From contig JACRFF010000154.1 in the NCBI GenBank assembly GCA_016218005.1, positions 1 to 14,400 of the forward strand: 14,400 nucleotides of DNA. The letters are read 5' to 3'. Shown in pieces: positions 7,678 through 14,400 of the stretch (position 1 is the stretch's first letter; each line of letters begins with the position of its first letter). This stretch comes from Ignavibacteriales bacterium (GTDB taxonomy: Bacteria; Bacteroidota; Ignavibacteria; UBA10030). Below the pieces are notes generated by a model. The model saw nothing but the letters and a program-made list of their open reading frames with translations. It searched no databases and was not told the DNA's origin. The translations under genes were made by a program, and so were the position numbers.

Positions 7678-8298
7678 CTACCGCTCCCCCAGCATCGACT
7701 TGATTTTCGTAACGACCATGTCGATGGCCACGGAGTTCTCAGCTCCACGAGGAATGATGATGTCTGCCCAGTGCTTGCTCGGCTCAACAAACTCCAAATG
7801 CATGGGCTTCACGGTACCGAGGTATTGAGTGATCACAGAATCCAGCGACCGCTCACGCTCCATGATGTCGCGCCGAATTCTGCGAATCAGCCGCTCATCT
7901 GCATCGGTGTCGACAAAAATGCAGATGTCAAACAACTCTCTCAATGTCTTCTCGACAAATATGAGAATTCCATCGACGATGATAATTTCTTTGGGAATGA
8001 TCTCAGCGGTCTCTGCAAGACGACGGTGCGTCGTAAAGTTGTAGATGGGCTGATTGATCTTCTTTCCAACTCGAAGCTGCGCAATGTGCTTCACCAGCAA
8101 CGGCGTCTCCAACGAATCCGGATGGTCAAAGTTGATCTTCTCCGGCGTAAGCCCTTTATGCTGAGACAAATCTTTGTAGTACGAATCGTGCTGGATAACG
8201 ACAACGCGATTCCGGTCCAAAGAATCCAATATCTTGTTCGTAACCGAAGTTTTGCCGGAACCGCTTCCTCCTGCAACACCGATCACCAAGGGCTTCAT
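7678..8298 (-). CDS. udk: Uridine kinase (uridine/cytidine kinase)
   Basis: Phosphorylates uridine or cytidine to UMP or CMP in the pyrimidine salvage pathway; cytosolic. The 206-residue product matches the usual bacterial length (~205-213). Motifs in order: Walker A GGSGSGKT (10-17), HDSYYKDL (37-44), NFDHPDS (56-62) for nucleoside binding, YNFTTHRR (86-93), VDGILIF (108-114) and the arginine-rich lid RRIRRDIMERER (139-150). The frame is open for 40 more codons upstream (to 8418). The ATG at 8296-8298 was chosen because it gives the conserved start MKPLVIGVAGGSGSGKT, and the upstream residues resemble no kinase N-terminus. A candidate promoter lies 36-64 bases upstream. It is divergent from the glycosyltransferase locus. 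Confidence 0.95.
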   Translation of the reverse strand: MKPLVIGVAGGSGSGKTSVTNKILDSLDRNRVVVIQHDSYYKDLSQHKGLTPEKINFDHPDSLETPLLVKHIAQLRVGKKINQPIYNFTTHRRLAETAEIIPKEIIIVDGILIFVEKTLRELFDICIFVDTDADERLIRRIRRDIMERERSLDSVITQYLGTVKPMHLEFVEPSKHWADIIIPRGAENSVAIDMVVTKIKSMLGER

Positions 8299-8333
8299 AT
8301 CCGAATCATCCAAATTTTGTTCGTGTGCACTGT

Positions 8334-8362
8334 AATATAGACCATGTTCGCGCGGCAAACAA
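8334..8362 (-). promoter_or_regulatory. Candidate sigma70-like promoter for udk
   Basis: On the minus strand TTGTTT (8357-8362) and TATATT (8334-8339) are separated by 17 bases, giving 3 of 6 and 5 of 6 matches to the -35 and -10 consensus. Transcription would start about 30 bases before the udk ATG at 8298. The -10 element is near-symmetric (TAATAT on the plus strand), so the same region could serve the divergent glycosyltransferase gene, although no good plus-strand -35 is seen. Supported only by pattern and position. Confidence 0.35.
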
Positions 8363-8427
8363 CAAATCACGTTGCTTCTCCAGCCATAAATTCCGATTAT
8401 GCGTTTGTGGATTCGCACGCAGTAAAT

Positions 8428-9555
8428 ATGTTTTTGCTTTCATTTGTTTTCTATTATGCAGCCGCTCACGTGTTGTTGTTGATTGGCATGCGGAGGCGCT
8501 ATCCTGTTCAAAGCAATGCGCACCCAACGATTTCGGTAATTGTCGCGGCCCGAAACGAGGCAAGCAATATTTCTCGCGTACTTGATGCGCTGATTGATCA
8601 ATCGTATCGCAATATTGAAATTCTTGTCGCCAATGACCGTTCAACAGATGCTACGGGTGATATAACGGCATCGTATGCAAAAAAGGATGCTCGAATTAGA
8701 GTGATCAATATTCGGGATGAACCAGCCGACCTTCCTGCAAAAAAAAACGCTTTGACGCAAGCTATTCGGGCAAGCCAAGGCGAGATCTTGTGCTTTACGG
8801 ATGCCGATTGTCTTCCGGGACCTCGTTGGGTCGAAACAATTTCTGCCTATTTTGTCCCAGAGGTTGGCTACGTCGTCGGAATGTCTCCTTATGAACTCGA
8901 TGTCCTTCCGAGCCTGAAATATTCTGCGCTCGACGCGCTCATGCACAGATTCGTTGCGTATGAAGAAAATAAATCGAGCGCCATGAGCGCAGGTTCGATC
9001 GGGATCGGGTTTCCGTGGCTGTGCACGGGCCGCAATCAAGCGTACAGGAGAAAAGTTTTTGATGAGGTTGGAGGCTTTGAGCAAATTAAACACTCTATCA
9101 GCGGCGATGACGACCTGTTTCTACAACTTGTGCGGCGCAGGACAACGTGGAAAGTCAGTTACGTTTATGATCGTGCAGCCGCCATCCCGACCGTACCACC
9201 CAAAACGTTTCGCCACTTTGTGAATCAGCGGAAGCGGCACTTTTCGGCTGGAAAGCACTATGACCACGCAACTCAAACGCTCCTGTTCTTGTACCACGTA
9301 AGCAACACAGCCATCTTGATAGCATTTGCAATTTTCATTCTCAGTGGATTTATCTTCCGTGCCGGTTTATTTGCCATCATTCTAAAGTTGGTAATCGACA
9401 CGGTATTCCTTTCCTCAGCCAGGTCGCGCATGATGATTTCCACTTCTCTCCTGAACGTTCCATATATGGAGATTTGGTATTGCCTCTACAACGCGGTCAT
9501 CGGCCCGCTTGGCTTCATCTCGACGTTTGAATGGAAACCGGATCTCAAGCGCTAA
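8428..9555 (+). CDS. Membrane-anchored GT2 family glycosyltransferase (first copy)
   Basis: A GT-A fold family 2 glycosyltransferase, expected to move a sugar from a nucleotide-sugar to an acceptor at the inner face of the cytoplasmic membrane. The 375-residue product starts with one membrane helix (about 2-20). The catalytic domain follows: ISVIVAARNEASN (35-47), NDRSTDATG (69-77), the metal-binding DAD at D125/D127 and the acidic base region GDDDL (226-230). An acceptor-side QRKRH (267-271) stands where processive relatives have QxxRW. Three membrane segments lie between about 282 and 350. The frame is open from 8344 (403 residues), but the ATG at 8428 gives an N-terminus matching the paralogue at 10534. 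No clear Shine-Dalgarno is seen at either site. Sugar and acceptor are unknown. It leads a tight plus-strand unit and overlaps the next gene by 25 bases. Confidence 0.88.
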   Translation: MFLLSFVFYYAAAHVLLLIGMRRRYPVQSNAHPTISVIVAARNEASNISRVLDALIDQSYRNIEILVANDRSTDATGDITASYAKKDARIRVINIRDEPADLPAKKNALTQAIRASQGEILCFTDADCLPGPRWVETISAYFVPEVGYVVGMSPYELDVLPSLKYSALDALMHRFVAYEENKSSAMSAGSIGIGFPWLCTGRNQAYRRKVFDEVGGFEQIKHSISGDDDLFLQLVRRRTTWKVSYVYDRAAAIPTVPPKTFRHFVNQRKRHFSAGKHYDHATQTLLFLYHVSNTAILIAFAIFILSGFIFRAGLFAIILKLVIDTVFLSSARSRMMISTSLLNVPYMEIWYCLYNAVIGPLGFISTFEWKPDLKR

Positions 9556-10475
9556 GAAAATGGTTCTGGCGATCTCTGCGGCTTTGCGTCGGAATTGTCT
9601 CGATGTATTTTGTCTTCCATCTGGTTCATCCACAAGAACTCCTTGAGGCGTTGAAGTCTGCAGACCATCGCTTCGTTTTGCTCGCCCTTGCCCTCTTGCC
9701 GCTCAACATCGTAGCGCACGGCTGGAAATGGCATACGATGGTGCTGACAATCGAAACAAAAACCGGATTTCACACTTCGCTTGGCTCGTATCTCTACGGC
9801 GTATCTCTTGCTTCGATAACTCCCGGCGACGTCGGAGAATATCTGGGGCGAACGACTACCATTGCAACCGAACGCAAGCTGCACTTGGTCGGACTGGTCT
9901 TGCTTGACCGCGCACAGAATCTCCTCATCGTGGCGATGCTTGGAATTTCAAGTCTCGCACTGTTGTTCATCCAACCACGCATGTTCGCCATCGCACTTGT
10001 TCTGCTCGTGTGGATGCTGGGTTGCCTGATGTATTTCCGTTTGAATGCCGCAAAGAACATCGTTGCTCGCATTCGTTTCCTTCGACGCGCATGGATCACG
10101 GACGTCTTTGAGGCGTTCGAGATGCTGCCTTCCCGAACGATAGGATTGACGTTGATACTTTCTCTGGCTTTCTACGGAACGATCATCCTGCAAGTATATT
10201 TTCTGATGTCTGCATTCATCACTGCAAAATTTGTAGATGTCGCCATCGGCTATCTGGCTCTTCTCTTCGTCAAAGCGCTTATGCCAATCTCTATCGGCGA
10301 CATTGGCATCCGGGAGATGAGCGCCGTCTATTTTTTTTCGAAGCTCGGAATTCCCAGCGTTGCCGCAGTCAACGTGGCACTGCTGGTGTTTGCGATGAAC
10401 GTCGTGCTTCCGGCAATTCTTGGCGTCTTCTATATGCCGCGGCTTCGCAATTCAGAAAATCGGGAAACGAGTTGA
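9531..10475 (+). CDS. LPG_synthase_TM / UPF0104 'flippase-like' membrane protein
   Basis: A 314-residue polytopic protein with about seven or eight hydrophobic segments (roughly 16-32, 48-64, 120-147, 151-169, 204-230, 238-252, 278-302). It carries the two signatures of the family that includes the membrane half of lysylphosphatidylglycerol synthase (MprF): TPGDVGEYLGR (97-107) and PISIGDIGIRE (252-262). There is no cytosolic aminoacyl-transferase domain, so it is not MprF itself. Stand-alone members are often found beside glycosyltransferases and are suspected to move or handle lipids or lipid-linked sugars; their biochemistry is mostly unproven. The ATG at 9531 overlaps the preceding glycosyltransferase by 25 bases, pointing to translational coupling. 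The next gene starts 58 bases after its stop. Confidence 0.85.
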   Translation: METGSQALRKWFWRSLRLCVGIVSMYFVFHLVHPQELLEALKSADHRFVLLALALLPLNIVAHGWKWHTMVLTIETKTGFHTSLGSYLYGVSLASITPGDVGEYLGRTTTIATERKLHLVGLVLLDRAQNLLIVAMLGISSLALLFIQPRMFAIALVLLVWMLGCLMYFRLNAAKNIVARIRFLRRAWITDVFEAFEMLPSRTIGLTLILSLAFYGTIILQVYFLMSAFITAKFVDVAIGYLALLFVKALMPISIGDIGIREMSAVYFFSKLGIPSVAAVNVALLVFAMNVVLPAILGVFYMPRLRNSENRETS

Positions 10476-10533
10476 TCGTTTACTACTTCTTCATTTGGAA
10501 CACACGCAAGATGTTTCGGTTTGCTTTGACCCA

Positions 10534-11628
10534 ATGACATTTTCCATTTTCCTTATACTCGTAACCTTTGCCTACGCCATTCAGGCAACGATATTCATCT
10601 TTGCGCTCCGGCGAAACCCTGATTCGACGCTGGTCCATCAGCCGCCATTTGTTTCTGTCATCATCGCCGCCCGCAATGAGGAAGCGCACCTTGCAAAGTG
10701 CTTAGAATCTGTTTTCGATCAGACGATGCCTCCGGAAGCGTACGAGGTCGTTGTCGTCAACGACAATTCTTCCGATAGTACATTGTCCATCGCACAACAA
10801 TTTGTTCCCGCTCATTCTCATCTCGTTATCGTCAACGCCATTGAAACCGGAACGCTCAAGGGAAAATCCAATGCGCTCGCCCAAGGCATCGACGTTGCCT
10901 GCGGCGAGATCGTATTGATCACCGATGCAGATTGCACGGTCCCTCACACGTGGGTTGAATACACCGCTCGACGATATTCACCCGAAGTTGGACTGATTGG
11001 TGGAGTGACACTGCAATCACCCGCAACGCTCTTCGGCGCCATTCAATCGCTTGACTGGGCGTATATTCTTGGATTGGCTTCGGCAACTGCCGCGCTTGGA
11101 AATCCATTGGGCAGCATCGGCAATAACCTGTCATTCCGAAAAGAGGCCTACGAATCCGTCGGCGGCTATCGCAATCTTCCGTTCAGCGTCACGGAAGATT
11201 ACACGCTCGTGCAGGCAATCCTTCGCTTGAAAAAATGGCGCTATCTATACCCGATCGACCCGCGTTTGCTGGTGGAAAGCCAGCCATGTCCTGACTGGAA
11301 GACGTTGATTCGGCAAAAGCACCGTTGGGGAAAGGGCGGGTTAGACATGAAGTTTTCCGGCTTTCTGATTATGGCGATTGGATTTCTCATGCACGTTTCG
11401 CCCTTCATCATGCTCTGGTGGGGCGGCGTGGTGGAAGCTGCCTCCGCATTCATGGTAAAATTCGTGTTCGACTATTTCTTTTTATGGAATATTCTCGGTC
11501 GGCTTCGACGAACGTCCGACCTCAAGCATTTCTCTTGGTTTGAAATTTATTTCATCGCGTATACTCTTCTGCTTCCATTTCTTGCGCTCTTCGGCGGGCG
11601 CGTTGTTTGGAAGGAGCGGCAATTTTGA
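10534..11628 (+). CDS. Membrane-anchored GT2 family glycosyltransferase (second copy)
   Basis: A 364-residue family 2 glycosyltransferase and a paralogue of the enzyme at 8428. An N-terminal helix (about 2-24) precedes the GT-A domain: VSVIIAARNEEAH (40-52), NDNSSDST (76-83), GKSNAL (110-115), DAD at D131/D133, the catalytic-type ED pair (E221, D222) and a canonical QKHRW (261-265). C-terminal membrane segments lie at about 275-300, 305-320 and 335-355. The intact ED...QxxRW set suggests an active inverting enzyme. The frame is open from 10420, but that would overlap the preceding gene by 56 bases with non-conserved sequence, so the ATG at 10534 is preferred. Its TGA overlaps the TTG start of the next gene. 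Pairing with the first copy suggests two sequential sugar additions; this is inference. Confidence 0.9.
   Translation: MTFSIFLILVTFAYAIQATIFIFALRRNPDSTLVHQPPFVSVIIAARNEEAHLAKCLESVFDQTMPPEAYEVVVVNDNSSDSTLSIAQQFVPAHSHLVIVNAIETGTLKGKSNALAQGIDVACGEIVLITDADCTVPHTWVEYTARRYSPEVGLIGGVTLQSPATLFGAIQSLDWAYILGLASATAALGNPLGSIGNNLSFRKEAYESVGGYRNLPFSVTEDYTLVQAILRLKKWRYLYPIDPRLLVESQPCPDWKTLIRQKHRWGKGGLDMKFSGFLIMAIGFLMHVSPFIMLWWGGVVEAASAFMVKFVFDYFFLWNILGRLRRTSDLKHFSWFEIYFIAYTLLLPFLALFGGRVVWKERQF
11611..11616 (+). promoter_or_regulatory. Ribosome binding site that sets a TTG start
   Basis: AAGGAG sits 8 bases before TTG at 11625-11627. It is the strongest Shine-Dalgarno in the plus-strand unit. It argues against the earlier in-frame TTG at 11607, which lies before the site. 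Confidence 0.6.
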
Positions 11629-13262
11629 CGCACGATTTTTCCCCACTACTGACTTTGCTTCCCATTGTTCTCTACGCCGAAACGCATTATCGGTTCAGAT
11701 ATTTTTTCAGCTTCTTGAAAAAAAACGAACCCGAGTTGATACTCGACGCACCTCACCGCGTCGAACCGGGAAAACCCATCCCTCTTCTTCTCCTCGCCAA
11801 AGACGCTGACCGTTTCTCCTGCATATTGCACCACGTGAGTGTTACCGTAAAATCCAATGCGATCCACCCGACGACGCACGATTTACTCAAAGAGCCAATC
11901 ACGATTGACGCGAAATTCTTTTCGAAGGTTTTCCAACTTGAACGACCGCAGACCGAAGGGTGGGTCGAGTGTGATACGGAATTCGAGATCGAAATCCATG
12001 GCCGCCGCCGCACATACCGCAACGACAACTATCGAACCTCTTCCCATCGTCCGCTCAAAATTTTTCTCGCAGCAACGCCGCTGCCCGCCCTGCCCGGACT
12101 TCATCTCGGCGATGCACATTTGCATTCCTCGTTTACGGATGATCAAGTCGAGTTCGGTGCTCCATTGAAGCCCTCGGTCGAGCTTGCACGGTCTATGGGT
12201 CTCTCCTTTTTTTGCGTTACCGATCATTCATACGATCTTGATGACCGGACGGACGGTTTTCTTCACAACGATCCTGCCCTTCCCAAATGGCGCGAGCTTC
12301 AAAACCAAATCGACGCGCTGAATGAGGCGAATCCGAACTTTGCGGTTATCAGGGGCGAAGAAGTTTCATGCCGAAATGCCTTCGGCCACAACGTCCACTT
12401 TCTCCTGTACGGCCACCGCAACTTTATTCCCGGCTCGGGAGATAGCGCAGAGCGCTGGTTCAAGACTTGGAGTGAACATTCGATTGCAGAAATTCTGGCG
12501 AACAACGTGGACGGCACTGCCGCCTATGCGTCTCACGCGCTGGAACCAATTTCGTTTCTTCAAAGACTCTTTCTCGACCGCTCCACGTGGACGGACAGCG
12601 ATCTTGCTCTTCACGGCCTCACCGGAATGCAGTTTGCCAACGGAAAGCGCGAGACAGGCTTTCGCCGTGGATATGAAGCGTGGGTAAAATTTCTTCTGAA
12701 GGGGAAAAAACTGTTCACGCTTGCCGGTACCGACGCCCACGGCAACTTCAATCGTTATCGCCAGATTCTCATACCTTTCTTCAAAATTCAAGAATCGCAC
12801 GACCAACTTTTTGGCAAGATGCAGACCGGAATATTTTGCAGCCAACTCACCGAAACGGCTGTCGTTCAATCGCTTTTGACGGGCGCTGCCATTGCTACCG
12901 ACGGGCCTGTCATCAATCTTCGCGTGCGAAACGACTCGAACCCGACTTCAATCGGCAAAACGTTTCGGAGCGATTCGGCTGCCACCCGTAGCGTCGCCAT
13001 CGATCTTTCTGTTCGCTCCACACCAGAGTTCGGCGGTCTTGCAACGGTGCAAGTCTTCTATGGCGTTCTGGGCGCCCCATCAGAATCATTGCTTGCTGAG
13101 TTCTCCGAAGCGCAAGAATTCGCGTTGAACAAAATAATCCAGCTGCACATCGATGCCATTTCCTACGTCAGAGCTGAAATTCATACCTCACCTGCAGGCA
13201 CTCGCGATTCAACATCCCATTTTTGTTTTTCAAATCCGATTTGGTTTGTTCCTCGCGCATAG
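11625..13262 (+). CDS. PHP-domain metallohydrolase, CehA/McbA-like
   Basis: A large (545-residue) protein with a central PHP fold (about 158-430), a multi-metal phosphoesterase/hydrolase domain. Putative metal ligands are all present: H165 and H167 in GDAHLHSS, D200-H201 in VTDHS, E245 or E246 in RGEEVS, H255 in FGHNVH, H304 in ASHALEP, and D370 with H372 in GTDAHG. This set and the insert pattern resemble the CehA/McbA group, known from carbaryl ester hydrolysis and a microcin-related McbA, but most members are of unknown function. An N-terminal region (about 36-150) with the run VEPGKPIPLLLLAKD and a C-terminal region (about 430-545) look like beta-rich domains. No clear signal peptide is present. 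The start is a TTG 8 bases after AAGGAG, overlapping the preceding TGA by 4 bases. The substrate is probably linked to the neighbouring glycosyltransferases (inference). Confidence 0.82.
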   Translation: MTHDFSPLLTLLPIVLYAETHYRFRYFFSFLKKNEPELILDAPHRVEPGKPIPLLLLAKDADRFSCILHHVSVTVKSNAIHPTTHDLLKEPITIDAKFFSKVFQLERPQTEGWVECDTEFEIEIHGRRRTYRNDNYRTSSHRPLKIFLAATPLPALPGLHLGDAHLHSSFTDDQVEFGAPLKPSVELARSMGLSFFCVTDHSYDLDDRTDGFLHNDPALPKWRELQNQIDALNEANPNFAVIRGEEVSCRNAFGHNVHFLLYGHRNFIPGSGDSAERWFKTWSEHSIAEILANNVDGTAAYASHALEPISFLQRLFLDRSTWTDSDLALHGLTGMQFANGKRETGFRRGYEAWVKFLLKGKKLFTLAGTDAHGNFNRYRQILIPFFKIQESHDQLFGKMQTGIFCSQLTETAVVQSLLTGAAIATDGPVINLRVRNDSNPTSIGKTFRSDSAATRSVAIDLSVRSTPEFGGLATVQVFYGVLGAPSESLLAEFSEAQEFALNKIIQLHIDAISYVRAEIHTSPAGTRDSTSHFCFSNPIWFVPRA

Positions 13263-13313
13263 TTGGTTCCTTGAAGAAGTTTTTCTATGTTGGAACTGCA
13301 TTGACATTGACAC

Positions 13314-14375
13314 ATGGATCAAGAGCAGCCCATCAACACCACCGAACCTGAAGAACGCGGCCTCCGCAAACTGGCACAGGTCTCGCTTCATCTCGGATTG
13401 CTTGTTCTAACGTTCTTCACAACAACAATCGCTGGCGTTCAATGGATCGGGGGCGACCCATTCGAGTTGGCGAACTTTCATTTGGGACTTCCCTACTCGA
13501 TCTCCATTCTCTTCATTCTTCTCTGCCACGAGTCCGGCCATTACTTTGCCGCGCGCTATCACGATGTTAAGACAACGTTGCCCTATCTTATTCCTTTCCC
13601 CCCCGTGCTGTTGTTGTTTCAGCTTTTTTTGAACTTCGGAACGTTTGGCGCCGTGATTCGCACACGCTCCCTCGTCCCATCCAAGCGGGCAATATTTGAT
13701 ATCGGTGTCGCCGGACCCATTGCCGGATTCGTCGCAAGCGCTGCTGTGCTCATCTACGGCTTTTTGCATCTTCCCGGACCAGAGTACCTGTTGACCATCC
13801 ATCCGAAGTATGATTTTGCGACCAATACGATTCTCGATAGCGAAGGCCTTTCGTTGGGATTCGGAAACCCCCTGATGTATGGTTTCCTTCAATCGGTTTT
13901 TGCAAATCCATCACACCACTTCATTCCGCCGATGACAGAGATCTACCACTACCCATATCTCTGCGCCGGCTGGTTTGGTTTGTTTGTTACGGCCATGAAC
14001 TTAATACCGATAGGGCAATTCGACGGCGGACATCTGATCTATTCGATGTTCGGAGATGCACACCGCCGTATCGCACATTGGTCCTTCTACACGCTCATCG
14101 CGTTTGCCGCTCCTTCAATTACAGATGGCGTTCTCCGAGCTATGCTTTCGTTTGTACGAAAACACGAGGTCGGGCAAATCATTCCCTTTGCCGAGTATAG
14201 CTGGTCGGCTTGGCTCGTGTGGGCAATAATCGCATTCTATCTCGTCAAACTTTCTCATCCGTCAGTGCCGGACGAGACGCCGCTGGATCGTCGGCGAATG
14301 TTCATCGGCTGGGGATGCGTTGCGATTCTCGTCGTGAGTTTTACCATCAATCCATTTGCCGTTTCGATTCCATGA
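13314..14375 (+). CDS. Site-2 protease family (M50) intramembrane metalloprotease, EGY-like
   Basis: A 353-residue polytopic zinc protease that cuts substrates within or near the membrane. H72-E-S-G-H76 is the HExxH zinc motif inside a membrane helix (ILFILLCHESGHYFAA). The third ligand D237 lies in NLIPIGQFDGGH (229-240), the family's NPxxxxDG element. Between them LPYLIPFPP, the segment FGTFGAVIRTRSLVPSKRAIFDI (about 108-130) and AGPIAGF follow the pattern of the EGY-type subgroup of plants and bacteria rather than RseP: no PDZ domain interrupts the core. About seven hydrophobic segments are present, and the N-terminus is a short charged tail. The ATG is 51 bases after the PHP gene. Its TGA overlaps the next ATG (ATGA). 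No anti-sigma factor or other obvious substrate is encoded here. Confidence 0.92.
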   Translation: MDQEQPINTTEPEERGLRKLAQVSLHLGLLVLTFFTTTIAGVQWIGGDPFELANFHLGLPYSISILFILLCHESGHYFAARYHDVKTTLPYLIPFPPVLLLFQLFLNFGTFGAVIRTRSLVPSKRAIFDIGVAGPIAGFVASAAVLIYGFLHLPGPEYLLTIHPKYDFATNTILDSEGLSLGFGNPLMYGFLQSVFANPSHHFIPPMTEIYHYPYLCAGWFGLFVTAMNLIPIGQFDGGHLIYSMFGDAHRRIAHWSFYTLIAFAAPSITDGVLRAMLSFVRKHEVGQIIPFAEYSWSAWLVWAIIAFYLVKLSHPSVPDETPLDRRRMFIGWGCVAILVVSFTINPFAVSIP

Positions 14376-14400
14376 TTGACTTTCAAACATTCCTTCGATA
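14372..14400 (+). CDS. Start of an unidentified gene, cut by the window edge
   Basis: The ATG at 14372-14374 overlaps the protease stop as ATGA and opens a frame reading MIDFQTFLR up to the edge. The overlap is typical of coupled bacterial genes, so a real downstream gene is likely, but nine residues are too few to identify it. Confidence 0.45.

Noticed and set aside
8299..8418. 40-codon N-terminal extension of uridine kinase
   Set aside because: The conserved kinase N-terminus begins at the ATG at 8298, and the extension would overlap the divergent promoter region.
8344..8427. 28-codon N-terminal extension of the first glycosyltransferase
   Set aside because: Its residues resemble nothing in the family and lie over the probable udk promoter. 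The ATG at 8428 gives the membrane-anchor start shared with the second copy. A start at 8344 cannot be fully excluded.
1..14400. CRISPR array, tRNA, rRNA, integrase, transposase or defence genes
   Set aside because: No spaced direct repeats, clover-leaf sequence or protein of these families was seen on either strand.

Overview
This window looks like chromosomal DNA from a Gram-negative-type bacterium with roughly balanced GC. The protein repertoire (short ~560-residue NuoG, split complex I genes, COG1215-like membrane glycosyltransferases) and the few strong Shine-Dalgarno sites would fit the Bacteroidota/Chlorobiota/Ignavibacteria side of the tree. That placement is inferred from general similarity and is not tested. 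No rRNA, tRNA, CRISPR array, phage or transposase gene is visible.

Layout. Positions 59 to about 8298 are all read on the minus strand. In transcription order they encode uridine kinase (udk), an M16 zinc peptidase, a class I PLP aminotransferase, three complex I subunits (NuoG, NuoH, NuoI) and a YifB/ComM-type AAA+ ATPase. From the M16 gene to nuoI the gaps are only 8, 5, 9 and 12 bases, so these five genes are probably one transcription unit. A 74-base gap with an 8-bp hairpin separates nuoI from the comM-like gene. From about 8428 to the right edge everything is on the plus strand: a membrane GT2 glycosyltransferase, a polytopic LPG_synthase_TM/UPF0104 'flippase-like' protein, a second membrane GT2 enzyme, a large PHP-type metallohydrolase (CehA/McbA-like), an EGY-like site-2 protease and the first nine codons of another gene. 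Most of these genes overlap or nearly touch, and 129 bases separate the two divergent units.

How the genes work together. The minus-strand unit combines housekeeping functions with the quinone-side and electron-wiring parts of a respiratory complex I. The other subunits (NuoA-F, NuoJ-N) must lie elsewhere. The plus-strand unit reads as an uncharacterised envelope glycoconjugate or glycolipid locus: two inverting-type GT2 enzymes anchored in the membrane flank a polytopic protein of a family linked to lipid or lipid-linked substrate handling, followed by a metal-dependent hydrolase and an intramembrane protease. This is the part of the window most likely to hold an undescribed pathway; its product cannot be told from sequence alone.

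The oddest DNA-level feature is a GC-rich palindrome at 6193-6213, flanked by 5-base direct repeats. It sits just inside the apparent N-terminus of the aminotransferase and would be translated as CLPAGQAG. It looks like insertion of a small palindromic repeat and makes the start of that gene uncertain.
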